A stretch of DNA of 64,000 nt from Natronosalvus caseinilyticus (GCF_017357105.1 NZ_CP071596.1:3286001-3350000); one strand, 5' to 3'; positions 26,496 through 35,299 are shown, counted from the first letter of the stretch. The notes: a model not told the origin generated them from the letters alone. Numbers and translations: made by a program.

Positions 26496-28235
26496 ATGAG
26501 CGAAACCGCGGATGGTGAGAAAGTGGTCGAGGTGACCGACAGTGGGATAACGGTGCGAAAGTCGTTCACCGCAGACGAGTTCCCCGTGCCGGCCGTCCGG
26601 TTCGAATTCGAATCGACGAGAGACGAACCAGCGACAGTCCAACTCTCTGAGGACATTCCCGAATCGTTCCCCATGGACAGCGTCGGCTTTCACCCGGAGT
26701 ACCACAGCGAGAACTGGACGGCGTTCCAGGACAACCACGTCGAGTTCTCCGGCGTCGTCTCGCCCGGTGACCCGCTGGTCACGGTCTACGGCGTCCGCCT
26801 CGACGAGGAGACGGATCAGACCGACTTCCTGACCGAACCGACGATCGAGAGCGTGTCCACGGACGAGGACGGGGACGAGGATGCTGATGGGGGGCTGGAG
26901 GACGAAGCCGAGGTCGACGAGGAGGCGGCCGACCACCTCGACGAGACGATGATCGACGACATCATCGCCGACGATAGCAATCAGGTGGTCAAGGACATGC
27001 TGTCGGGAGAGGCCGACAGCGTGCCCGGCCTCGAGGACGACGAGGGTGGTGTGGACGATGGAGACGATGAGGAGTCGAGCGAAGCGGAGGACGAATCCGC
27101 GGAAGCCGAAGACGACAGGACCACAGAAGCTGAAAACGAGGACGAGTCGATCGACCTCGACTTCGACGAATCGGAAAGCGAGGATACGGCTTCCGACGAC
27201 GCTGACGACGCTGACGAAGACACCGGCGGCTTCCTCGACGAGGACGAAGGACTCGACCTCGACCTGGGCGACGTCGACACCGATCCGACCCCCGTCGAGG
27301 CGGATGAAGAAGACGACGAGGACGAGGACGCCCCCGACATCGACCTCGGTTTCGACGGCGATGAACTGCCGGATCCCGCAGACGAGGACGAAACGGAAGA
27401 CGACGACGCGCCGACGATCGAACTCGACCTCGAGGCGGCGGCCGCTGAGGCGGACGACGCAGACGATGCAGACGACGCGGTAGACGATACCGAAGACGCC
27501 GACGCCGAAGATGCCGAGGCAGAGGAACTGGACCTCGAGGATCCCACCGACGGCGATACGGACGCGGACGAAACCGACGTGACCGACGAGCAGACCACAG
27601 ACGCGGCGGCCGACGCTCGACCGCTTCCGACCGACGCCGCGTCCATCGGCGCGGCCCTCGCCGAAGAACTCCGCTCCGGTGAACTCGACGAGGACGACCG
27701 CGAGGCGATCCGGTCGGCCCTGGACGTTGAGGTCGACTCCGAACCACCGGAGGCCACCCTCTCGGGAAGCGACGCCGCGAAGATCGAGCACCTCCAGTCC
27801 CGGGTCGAAGAACTCGCCGCCTACACCGGCGCGCTCGAGGAGTTCCTCGACGAGAACGGGACCGGCGAACAGCTCATCACCGAGTTCACGGAGCTAGTCG
27901 ACTCGTTCGAGGCCGACCTCGAGGCGGTCAGCGAGACGGTCGAAACCGTCGACGAACGTACCGAGAACCTCGAGGACGAACTCGCTGATACCGATTCGAC
28001 GGTCGACGACCTCGAGGACGATCTGGAGCGCGTCGAAGGCCACCTCGAGGAAGTCGAAACCGATCTGCAGGAAGGTATCGACGACGTCGAATCGTCGGTC
28101 GAGGACGTCCAGTCGGACGTCGAGGATGTCCAATCGGACGTCGAAGACCTCGAGGAGGACCTCGAGGAGGTTCGAGACGAGGTCACGGACATCACGGAGT
28201 GGCGCGATCAGCTGGGTTCGATGTTTTCGGAGTAG
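26496..28235 (+). CDS. Very acidic coiled-coil protein, function unknown
   Basis: 579 aa in three parts. Residues 1-115 form a compact beta-rich domain (ITVRKSFTADEFPVPAVRFEFES; SVGFHPEYHSENWTAFQDNHVEFSG). Residues 120-370 are an extremely Asp/Glu-rich disordered stretch. Residues 385-579 are helical, with heptad-like repeats (VEDVQSDVEDVQSDVEDLEEDLEEV) that predict a long coiled coil. There is no signal or TM helix, so it is cytosolic. The design suggests a scaffold or filament-like structural protein. No known family was recognised. Confidence 0.8.
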   Translation: MSETADGEKVVEVTDSGITVRKSFTADEFPVPAVRFEFESTRDEPATVQLSEDIPESFPMDSVGFHPEYHSENWTAFQDNHVEFSGVVSPGDPLVTVYGVRLDEETDQTDFLTEPTIESVSTDEDGDEDADGGLEDEAEVDEEAADHLDETMIDDIIADDSNQVVKDMLSGEADSVPGLEDDEGGVDDGDDEESSEAEDESAEAEDDRTTEAENEDESIDLDFDESESEDTASDDADDADEDTGGFLDEDEGLDLDLGDVDTDPTPVEADEEDDEDEDAPDIDLGFDGDELPDPADEDETEDDDAPTIELDLEAAAAEADDADDADDAVDDTEDADAEDAEAEELDLEDPTDGDTDADETDVTDEQTTDAAADARPLPTDAASIGAALAEELRSGELDEDDREAIRSALDVEVDSEPPEATLSGSDAAKIEHLQSRVEELAAYTGALEEFLDENGTGEQLITEFTELVDSFEADLEAVSETVETVDERTENLEDELADTDSTVDDLEDDLERVEGHLEEVETDLQEGIDDVESSVEDVQSDVEDVQSDVEDLEEDLEEVRDEVTDITEWRDQLGSMFSE

Positions 28236-28479
28236 CTGTTCCGTTCTGCTGGCCGTTCCCTTCTGCCTACCGTTCTGCGCTCTCGTTTCGATCGATATCT
28301 GGCTGGCTCCGGACCCTACCGCAGCCACGACCGCCCTGGGTATTATGTCACGGCTGCCACGCCACCGTGGACACTAGGGTAGCCAGCCGCCACGGTCGCC
28401 ACAGCCGCCACGACACCACAGTCACGACAATCTCACCTGAAACGCAACCGGTTTAGCCGCCCGTCTCACAGCTACGCCA

Positions 28480-29409
28480 ATGGGCGAGCGCATTCCACTC
28501 GCGATACCGCGAAAAGGTCGGCCGCTCGAGTCGGTCCTCGACCTGCTGGCGCGTCGACTCGACGTACCGGAGCTCGCGGACGACGTCATCACGACGCTTC
28601 GACACGAGAAAGCCGTGACCAAGGGCTCCGTCGAGCCCGACCAGCCCGACGTCTACCATCGCCTCGCCACCTACAGCGCCGTCGACGATCCGACGGCACC
28701 CGAGTACACCCTGCTCCGGGACGATCGAGCCGGCAAGCCACGGCGGATCGTCTTCGACAGCGTCACGATCCCGCTCGAGGGCGTCGACGGCGTCTCCGAG
28801 GGAACGGAACTCGTCCTCGTCGGCCGCGAGGAGCCGTTTCGCGCCCTTCGAACCCACGAGTTCGCGCTCGGATTCGACAGCGCCGACCTCGTCCTCGAAG
28901 AGGTCGTCGACTTGCGCGCCGAACCGCTCGAACGCATCGCCGACGTCAACGCCCGGATCAATCCCGCAAACACCGACGTCCAGGTCGTTTCGGGTCTCGG
29001 TGACACAGTCTACCACACGCTGATGGCGACGCCCGAGGCGGCCCCCTCGAGCGAGCCGATCGATCGCGACTTCCTGCAGACTTACGAGGGGCCGCTGTGT
29101 ATCACGCCGCGGTACGAACGACTGGTTCGGGCCGTCCTCGGGACCGACAGTCTCGAGAACGTCCGGTTTCGATACCCCGACGAGGGCGTCGAGGAGGAGC
29201 GTGCCATCGCCGAAGCGGGCGTCGGCGTTTACCTCACCGTCACCGGCTCGACCGCCAGGGACCACGGATTGGTGCTGGGCGAGCAACTGTTCCCCAGCGA
29301 GACGGTGCTGATGGAGAACGCGGCCGAAATTTCCTCAGAAGTGGCCGCCGTACGGTCGCTACTTGCGGGTGACGACACGGAGACCGAACTCGAGGTCGCA
29401 CTCTCGTAG
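28480..29409 (+). CDS. HisG-like (ATP phosphoribosyltransferase-fold) protein
   Basis: 309 aa. The start LAIPRKGRPLESVLDLL resembles HisG (AVPNKGRL). The middle ALRTHEFALGFDSADLVLEE resembles the HisG segment for PRPP-dependent domain II. YLTVTGSTARDHGLVLGEQLFPSETVLMEN near 242-271 closely resembles the HisG IVxTGxTLRxxGL...ES.A.LI block. Several HisG core residues are altered, and an authentic hisG would be expected elsewhere in the genome. It may be a paralogue with a new phosphoribosyl or ligand-binding role. It is convergent with the deacetylase gene (41 bp). Confidence 0.6.
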   Translation: MGERIPLAIPRKGRPLESVLDLLARRLDVPELADDVITTLRHEKAVTKGSVEPDQPDVYHRLATYSAVDDPTAPEYTLLRDDRAGKPRRIVFDSVTIPLEGVDGVSEGTELVLVGREEPFRALRTHEFALGFDSADLVLEEVVDLRAEPLERIADVNARINPANTDVQVVSGLGDTVYHTLMATPEAAPSSEPIDRDFLQTYEGPLCITPRYERLVRAVLGTDSLENVRFRYPDEGVEEERAIAEAGVGVYLTVTGSTARDHGLVLGEQLFPSETVLMENAAEISSEVAAVRSLLAGDDTETELEVALS

Positions 29410-29450
29410 TCGTAACACCTCACCGAGCCTCCGGGTACGCCACGCACTCC

Positions 29451-30161
29451 TCAAACGCCGAGTCCGTCCAGATACGAATCGACGTGCGCACGCTGTCTCG
29501 TCGCGATTTCGGCGACGATGTCGGCCATCTGTCTGGGAGATTCTCCCCACAACCCCGGGTGAACCAGCAGTTGCATCCGCTCCGGTCGTCCCTCCGGGAA
29601 CGGCGGTTCGGAGCGCCACTTCTGGCTCGAGTCCGACCGGTAGGTCACCTCCGAGAAGTACGCCGGCTGGTAGGCGTTCTCGAAGCCATCGAAGTCGACG
29701 TCGAGCACCCACTCCGGTGGGCGGTGAAACGAGACGACGTCGACGTGGCGGTTGAGGATCGTCCCCAGCACGTCGCACTCCGCTCGCACCTGCGTGCGGA
29801 GTTCGTCGTTGCTCGGCCGGTCGTCCCAGTAGTGGTGGGTGTCGAAGTGAACCGCCACGTCGTGGCCCAGCGTCTGGATCTCGGCCAGGGCTTTCGACTG
29901 ATCGACCTCGAGCAGATTGTAAATCGGCGTCGTCACCAGCACGCAGTACGTCGACGAAATGTCGAGTGCGGCCTCGAGTCGTGCCATCTCGAGAGCCAGT
30001 TCCGGCGAGAGGTCGACGTCGTGGCGCAGGATCACCTCGTCGCGACCGAGCGGTCGGCCGAAGTCCACGAAGGAGACGCCATCTTCGAGCAACGTACGAA
30101 GGAGGTGTTCGTACTCCTCGAGCGTGTACTCGAGGCGCTCGAGGGTCGAGAGCTCAGGCAT
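29451..30161 (-). CDS. Polysaccharide deacetylase-like protein
   Basis: 236 aa. ILRHDVDLSPELALEMARLEAALDISSTYCVL near 48 is the NodB-homology first motif (HDVD). HDVAVHFDTHHYWDD near 105 and VVSFHRPPEW near 146 supply the further His residues. The distorted barrel layout is that of DUF-type deacetylases acting on amino sugars in lipids or glycans. The gene overlaps the upstream formyltransferase by 8 bp, so the two are translationally coupled. ATG 30161 was chosen because the longer frame to 30371 is only a shadow of the formyltransferase tail. Confidence 0.82.
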   Translation of the reverse strand: MPELSTLERLEYTLEEYEHLLRTLLEDGVSFVDFGRPLGRDEVILRHDVDLSPELALEMARLEAALDISSTYCVLVTTPIYNLLEVDQSKALAEIQTLGHDVAVHFDTHHYWDDRPSNDELRTQVRAECDVLGTILNRHVDVVSFHRPPEWVLDVDFDGFENAYQPAYFSEVTYRSDSSQKWRSEPPFPEGRPERMQLLVHPGLWGESPRQMADIVAEIATRQRAHVDSYLDGLGV

Positions 30162-31299
30162 TCCGGTCACCCTGATCTGAATTTGAATCCGAATCTGTGT
30201 TCGAACCCGAACCTGAATCCGAACCCGAACTCGAGAGATTCTCGTGGTGGTCGGGCCGGTCAACGCGATTCGGTTCGCCGCGGGACTCGAACCGATCGCC
30301 GACGGCGGGTTCCCAGTCCGAGTTCGAACTCGAGTCCACTTCCCACTCACGGACGAGCAAGGTTCCGTCACCGGTCGCGACGACGAACTCGTCGGTCCAG
30401 AAGACCTCGACGATCGTCCCGGGCGGAGGCGACTTCGCGAGGTCCGACGAGAACGGAATGGCGTCCCAGATCATGACCTGCTCGAGACCGTTTCGGGAGG
30501 CGTCGTCGTTGCTGGTCGCGTCGAGGTTCGAATCGCCGCCAACGTCGCCGTCGACGTCGACGTAGGTGAACGCGCCCGGGTAGGGATCGGCTACCGCTCG
30601 AACGAGATTGTACAGTTCTCGAGTCCCGTTCGCCCAGTGCAGCTCGCCGTCCTCGGGAGTGCGCTTCGGATAGTACGTCGGCTCTCCAGTCTGCGGTTCG
30701 AAGGGCCGCTCGCCCTCGAGAATCGGCTCGACGACCTCGACGAGCATCGCTTCGAGACACATCGAGACCTTGTAGTACAGCGTTTCGATTGTATCGAACT
30801 CGGTGATATCGAACTTTCTGGTCGTCACCACGTCCCCGGAGTCGGCGCCGGGGTCCAGTCGAATTACCGAGAGGAGGAACCGGTCGCGGTCCTCGATGAG
30901 CGACCAGTTGAGCGGCGAGCGGCCGCGACCCTTCGGCAGGCCGAACGCGCTGCCGTGATTTCCGAGCGCGCCGTAGGTAGCCGTCTCGAGGATCGCCTCC
31001 GGGATCAGTCGCTGCCAGCCGTTGACGATCAGGAGGTCGGGATCGATCGTCCGGAAGTGATCCAGGTCGGCCGCGTCGGTCATCGAGTACGTCCGAGGGT
31101 GGTACACCTCGAGATCGTGGGCTTCCGCGGTCGGTCGGAGGGAGGCGTAGCCAGAGACGGCGTTCGCCGCGGCCATCTCGGGGTCGATCGTCACGACCGA
31201 GTCGATGGGCAGGTCGTGCTCGAGGAGGGACTCGAGCACCTGGTTCCCGGGTGCGGTACACCCGACGTAGACGATCGAGTGTTCGCTGTCGGCGGTCAT
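30154..31299 (-). CDS. Methionyl-tRNA-formyltransferase-like (sugar N-formyltransferase) protein
   Basis: 381 aa. The formyltransferase core spans 1-215: Rossmann start IVYVGCTAPGNQVLESLLEHDL, DLLIVNGWQRLIPEAIL, then GALGNHGSAFGLPKGRGRSPLNW with catalytic Asn-His, and DPGADSGDVV with the Asp. Archaeal initiator tRNA is not formylated, so the likely acceptor is an amino sugar on a nucleotide or lipid, as in ArnA-type enzymes. The C-terminal 25 residues are Ser/Asp-rich and encoded by a hexanucleotide repeat. It overlaps the deacetylase gene. Confidence 0.85.
   Translation of the reverse strand: MTADSEHSIVYVGCTAPGNQVLESLLEHDLPIDSVVTIDPEMAAANAVSGYASLRPTAEAHDLEVYHPRTYSMTDAADLDHFRTIDPDLLIVNGWQRLIPEAILETATYGALGNHGSAFGLPKGRGRSPLNWSLIEDRDRFLLSVIRLDPGADSGDVVTTRKFDITEFDTIETLYYKVSMCLEAMLVEVVEPILEGERPFEPQTGEPTYYPKRTPEDGELHWANGTRELYNLVRAVADPYPGAFTYVDVDGDVGGDSNLDATSNDDASRNGLEQVMIWDAIPFSSDLAKSPPPGTIVEVFWTDEFVVATGDGTLLVREWEVDSSSNSDWEPAVGDRFESRGEPNRVDRPDHHENLSSSGSDSGSGSNTDSDSNSDQGDRNA
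30176..30235 (-). repeat. Hexanucleotide repeat in the end of the formyltransferase gene
   Basis: Repeated GAATCC/GAACCC/GAACCT-type units on the plus strand (TCxGA-type on the coding strand) encode the Ser-Asp/Gly-Ser tail. The tract is imperfect but clearly periodic. Confidence 0.7.
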
Positions 31300-31445
31300 G
31301 TCCGCAATGAAGATAGACGGTCACATTGTTAGATGCCGATTTCCATCACGTGGGCGATGCCTGCTCGAGCGATCGATGGCCCGCAGAGGGTGGTATCGTC
31401 GATGAAATCCCGATCTCACCTGGGCCGATCAGCCTCGGAAGGCGG

Positions 31446-31844
31446 TCAGGCGTCCCGTTCACTGCATAGCAAGACAGACCGGTTCGTGTTGAGGAACACA
31501 CCCTGGGCCACGCTGCCGAACAGTGCCTTTCCGGCCGGCGACCGTTTTCGACCGGCAATCGTAATGACATCCGCGTCGTGTTCGTCCGCGGCGTCGAGGA
31601 TTTCGTCGACGGGATCACCACTTCTCCCCTCCACCTCGACGTCGAACCCGGCGCCCTCGAGCACCGCCTTCGCTCGACGAACGGCACCGAGCTGTGTGAC
31701 GGACGCCCCTTCGGGATTATTGGTGAAGATGTGGACGACTCTGACTCGGGTTGACGCCGACTCGAGTTCGAGCTCGACGATGGACTCCGCTTGTGCGACC
31801 GCCCGGTCCTCGTCTCGATCGACTGCCAGCAGGATCGTGGACAT
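31446..31844 (-). CDS. Universal stress protein (UspA family)
   Basis: 132 aa single-domain USP. The N-terminus ILLAVDRDEDRAVAQAESIVEL carries the nucleotide-binding Asp. The C-terminal phosphate loop AGRKRSPAGKALFGSVAQGVFLNTNRSVLL fits the Gx2Gx9G(S/T) pattern of ATP-binding USPs. Start MSTILLAV; an A/T-rich stretch about 30 bp upstream (31871-31878) may be its TATA element. Confidence 0.9.
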   Translation of the reverse strand: MSTILLAVDRDEDRAVAQAESIVELELESASTRVRVVHIFTNNPEGASVTQLGAVRRAKAVLEGAGFDVEVEGRSGDPVDEILDAADEHDADVITIAGRKRSPAGKALFGSVAQGVFLNTNRSVLLCSERDA

Positions 31845-32472
31845 AGGTGGACAGTCACGACGCGGTGACAAATAGGTACGGTCGAAGGGTACCAGTCCGG
31901 AAGCGACCAGTTCGTGACTCAGTTCGTAACCCGGGCGAAACACACTCGAGAAACTCGAGAAACCGACTCCGATTATCACGGTGGCCACGCCGTCTGGCGA
32001 TACTCCTGGCGATACTCGAGTTCCCGTGACTGTTCCCAATAACGTCAATTCGATATAGCGGAATAGTGTTTATCCGTCGTGTACCAGTCCTCGGTTAGAC
32101 GGACCTTTTGACAAAATATTGGGATAAAATTCGCAACTACCACCAGTTCAGTCCAGGTTCGCCGGGGCCGGGAGGAGATACCGAGGGATCGAACCTCGTG
32201 TATTCCAGCCCGGAAATACGGACTGAACGAAAAATTGCACGAAAGGCTCAGGACGAGCAGCAATCGAACGCCTGGATCGGACGAGCCGACCACGTCCCCA
32301 TCGATATTCACGCTCACCGTCCACGAGGTACATCGACCGTTCCCGTCACCAGTTCCGAATCTATCGTGAGACGAACGGCGTGCTATGTTCGGTAGAAAAC
32401 GGCAGTAGCTGGACGCAGCACACCACCGGGACAGATCTGGATAAAGGGGCCGTCACCATGGCGTCGAACACC

Positions 32473-32517
32473 CTCACGGGCCGCGTGAGCGGTTCTCTGC
32501 CCCTCGAGAGATAGGGG
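32473..32517 (+). other. Two adjacent potential hairpins
   Basis: CTCACG pairs with CGTGAG (6 bp stem, 5-base loop), followed ten bases later by CCCCT pairing with AGGGG (8-base loop). They lie in gene-free DNA and could be part of a small RNA or a terminator. Confidence 0.4.
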
Positions 32518-33603
32518 TCGCCAAGCCCTCAACCCACCAGCTCTCACCCGTACACTGACCTCCGTACGCACTGTATGGAGCGAGGCCAGATTCGAACGGC
32601 TCGAGGTGACCTGGCCGAATTGAGGAATGCGCTCTCTCCACGACCGGGACGCGCTACCCCATCGACAAAACGATCAGCGCTGTCCTCGACTGCGTACTCC
32701 TCGAGGGATTCGGGTGCGATTCAATTGCAGTTCAGTCGCTACGAACGACGATTGGAGGAGTGTCGAGAGTACAGTGACACGAAAGGCCAGCCAATCCAGT
32801 CGACCGATGGAGATCGTCATCGAATACGGGGTGAGTTCCCGTTCTGGACAGTCACTATTCTCGCTCCAGCCACACGAAGGCTTCCCGACGCTGCTACAGC
32901 GTGGTCAGTACCGTCTCAGTGTCGCAATCGCCTCCAGACGGTGTCACTCGTAGAGCGAACGTACCTTCCGGACCCTCGTCTATAATCCCGGTGAAAACCC
33001 CTCTCGAACGGCATCAGCCGCCTCCCCATCCTGCAGAACGAGTCGTTTCCGCCTTCGGATGAGGTCGGATCGATAGCGTATTGGTTGTGATACGCAATCC
33101 GGATCCATGGGTTTCCTTCCGTCCTCACGTAGACGCTCGAGTCCGATCGGTAGATGGACACTGCCCTCTCGATACCGGGATGGTGTGCGTACTACGGCTG
33201 ATTTCTGGAATAGCTGACCTGCGAATCACTAGGCCAGCGGCTTCGCGCAGACGACCTGTCCCGCCGTCGCTCGCCACCCAGAGATGGATATCCCTCGCGA
33301 CGTCAGACGAACGCATTCATCGGCGCTCTTGAGCGAACGTTTGAAGGTCATTTGACCATCGTTCGATCACTTGCCAGGACCGGTTGTCGCTACCAGCTTC
33401 CGTTAGCTCGATTGCCGTCGAAATAACTCTCAAAAATCAGTGAAGTCCTGCTTCGGCTAACCAGAGATTTGGGACGTAAACGACATGGACGCTGAAGGAA
33501 GCGTCCCCAGTTCAGCTTCGTCACTCGCAACTCACCAGGCGAGTCTCCAAATGAAGCGGCAATCGGGTAGATAGTAATCTCGAGCCACGTACTCACCATG
33601 GAT

Positions 33604-33615
33604 AGATTATAATCT
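33604..33615. repeat. 12-bp perfect palindrome
   Basis: AGATTATAATCT is self-complementary and lies in AT-rich DNA about 140 bp before the DUF5805 gene. It could be a protein-binding site. Confidence 0.55.
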
Positions 33616-33690
33616 CAATTCATAGTGTATTGGGGTAGCAAATGTATAATAACATACTTAGATACAGGCGTAATTCAGGTGTTCGAGTTT

Positions 33691-33708
33691 AGATAAGGGC
33701 TCTTATCT
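33691..33708. promoter_or_regulatory. Inverted repeat upstream of the DUF5805-recombinase operon
   Basis: AGATAAG and CTTATCT form perfect 7 bp arms around a 4 bp spacer, 46 bp before the ATG and just upstream of the likely TATA element (GATTATC near 33724-33730). The position suits an operator, perhaps for autoregulation. Confidence 0.55.
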
Positions 33709-33753
33709 CGAGTAACAGCTAGATTGATTATCCTCGAGTACGGACCGTCGTTC

Positions 33754-34146
33754 ATGAGTGACGATCCGGGTTCCGAGACCGTCGTCGTCAGAACCTACGT
33801 GCCCAGCTACCAGAAAGAGAACTGGGCCGCCCACGCCGACGAACTCGACATGAGCCAGAGCGAGTATGTAAGGAGTATGGTACAAGCCGGCCGAAAGGGG
33901 TTCGAGTCGCCATCAGAGCAACCCCGTTCTCCGGACGCCACCCCTGGGGGTAGCGGCCTCGAAACACAGGTCCTCGAGCTGCTTCGTTCCGGGACGTATT
34001 CGTGGGAAGAATTGCTCGAGGCGGTGAGCGACGACATCGAGTCTCAACTCGACGAGACGCTCGAGCGTCTCCAGGCGACGAACCAGGTTCGATACAGCGG
34101 TCGCCACGGCGGGTACACCCTGAGTGGTGATATCGATGGCAACTGA
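33754..34146 (+). CDS. DUF5805-like RHH/winged-helix partner of the recombinase
   Basis: 130 aa. Residues 8-50 (TVVVRTYVPSYQKENWAAHADELDMSQSEYVRSMVQAGRKGF) have a ribbon-helix-helix-like pattern. Residues 65-125 look like a winged-helix domain (VLELLRSGTYSWEELLEAVSDDIESQLDETLERLQATNQVRYSGRHGGYTL). The combination matches the haloarchaeal DUF5805 family. It overlaps the recombinase gene by 11 bp, so it is probably a DNA-binding partner or regulator. Start MSDDPGSE; the ATG 30 bp upstream lies in the promoter. Confidence 0.82.
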   Translation: MSDDPGSETVVVRTYVPSYQKENWAAHADELDMSQSEYVRSMVQAGRKGFESPSEQPRSPDATPGGSGLETQVLELLRSGTYSWEELLEAVSDDIESQLDETLERLQATNQVRYSGRHGGYTLSGDIDGN

Positions 34147-35176
34147 CCGAGCGAGCGAGCCAGCCACGATCGAGGAGCCAGTATCCTACTTCCTCGAAGA
34201 GCAACGCTATCACGGCAAGAGCGAGCGGACGGTCGAGGCCTACGAACGCGTGCTCGGACAGTTCGAGTCGTTCGTCGAGGACGAGAGCGGTGTCTCGCCT
34301 GCGAACGCGACCCGACGGGAGTGTATGGCCTGGGTGCACTCCCTGCGAGGCCGTCTCGAGCCGAGTACGATCGCCACCTACGCCTCCTACGTCCACCGGT
34401 TTTACGACTACATGACCCGCGTCGAGGCCTTCGAGGGGAATCCGATGTCGCTGGTTGTCGAAGAGATGAACGAATCGATCGACACGAACCCGACCAGGCG
34501 TGAGATTTCGATTCCCGAAATGCGGTCGTTTGTCGGCGACCTCGCACACCCTCTCGAGCGTGCCGTGGTCGTCACCCTCCTCAAGACGGGAATGCGTGTC
34601 GGCGAACTCTGCAACCTGGATCTACGCGATCTCCACACCGATTTCGAGACGGTCGATCTCGAGTGGACGCCGCAGGTCCAGCTCGAGGCCCGTCCCGATT
34701 CGCTGTACGTCGACGAGAAGCCGGTTCGCGGTGCGGTCGTCAACGGAGAGGAGCGGACGGCGTCGAACAAGCGCAAGCGGGGGACCGTTATCCCGGTCGA
34801 TTCGGAGCTACAGGCGGTTCTCGCCGAGTGGCTGGCGATTCGACCCGACGCGCGGTCGACGGCCGAACCGCTCTTTCTGGACACTGGTGACAGCTGGGGA
34901 CGGCGCCTCGAGCCCTCGGACGTGCGCTATATCGTCGAGGAACACGCCCGCAGGCGAGGCTGGTATCGGACCGGCGGCGGCGCGAGCGAGAACGTGACGC
35001 CCCACTACTTCCGACACTTCTTCACGACCCATCTCCGCGACCGAACGGGAGACCGCGGGGTCGTCAAGTATCTGCGCGGGGACGTCGCGAGCGACGTCAT
35101 CGATACGTACACCCACGACTGGGGGGATCAAGTCCGAACGGTGTACGAAGCGAACATCTACTCGCTGGGAGTCTGA
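34136..35176 (+). CDS. Tyrosine recombinase (XerC/D-like, phage-integrase family)
   Basis: 346 aa. The N-terminal SAM-like core-binding domain spans 15-110 (YFLEEQRYHGKSERTVEAYERVLGQFESFV). The catalytic domain has Arg154 (TGMRVGEL), a basic NKRKRG loop at 211-216, His290-x-x-Arg293 (PHYFRHFF) and the nucleophile Tyr325 in IDTYTHD. All key residues appear present. It is co-transcribed with the DUF5805 gene. No att repeats or tRNA are visible nearby, so it may be a chromosomal resolvase or the remnant of an element. Confidence 0.92.
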   Translation: MATDRASEPATIEEPVSYFLEEQRYHGKSERTVEAYERVLGQFESFVEDESGVSPANATRRECMAWVHSLRGRLEPSTIATYASYVHRFYDYMTRVEAFEGNPMSLVVEEMNESIDTNPTRREISIPEMRSFVGDLAHPLERAVVVTLLKTGMRVGELCNLDLRDLHTDFETVDLEWTPQVQLEARPDSLYVDEKPVRGAVVNGEERTASNKRKRGTVIPVDSELQAVLAEWLAIRPDARSTAEPLFLDTGDSWGRRLEPSDVRYIVEEHARRRGWYRTGGGASENVTPHYFRHFFTTHLRDRTGDRGVVKYLRGDVASDVIDTYTHDWGDQVRTVYEANIYSLGV

Positions 35177-35299
35177 ACGGTCGATTTCCGGGCTTTTGAT
35201 TCGTAAATCGAAGATAAAAATGTTGTATTATTGTCCATACTGCCCGACCCACGCCAGACAAATAAATCGTATCTTGCTATATCGAACTCGAGTCGGATT

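Larger units (their letters stand above)
31845..33753 (+). other. Gene-free, AT-richer 1.9-kb region
   Basis: No credible gene was found on either strand. Open frames here (32108-32395, 32575-32985 and 33081-33332 plus; 32916-33161 minus) are neither acidic nor recognisable and lack the regional codon bias. Base composition is visibly less GC-rich than the flanks. The region contains a double hairpin (32473-32517), a 12 bp palindrome (33604-33615) and an inverted repeat (33691-33708). It could be a decayed mobile element or gene, or regulatory and RNA-coding DNA. Confidence 0.7.

Noticed and set aside
26466-27791. 441-codon frame antisense to the acidic coiled-coil gene
   Set aside because: Mirror of the Asp/Glu-rich repeats (Val/Phe/Arg-rich); no start signal and no family.
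28236-28479. Small RNA or repeat cluster in the CCAC-rich gap before the HisG-like gene
   Set aside because: The short CCAC and CCGTTCTGC-like repeats are irregular and give no convincing structure.
32108-32395. Possible 95-aa gene in the gene-free region
   Set aside because: Not acidic, codon use unlike neighbours, no family resemblance and no clear promoter or ribosome site.
32575-32985. Possible 136-aa gene in the gene-free region
   Set aside because: Arg/Ser-rich sequence without domain or bias; most likely random open frame.
34136-35176. Integrated provirus or genomic island driven by the recombinase
   Set aside because: No tRNA target, no flanking direct repeats, no viral genes; neighbours are ordinary metabolic genes. 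Only the recombinase pair itself is supported.
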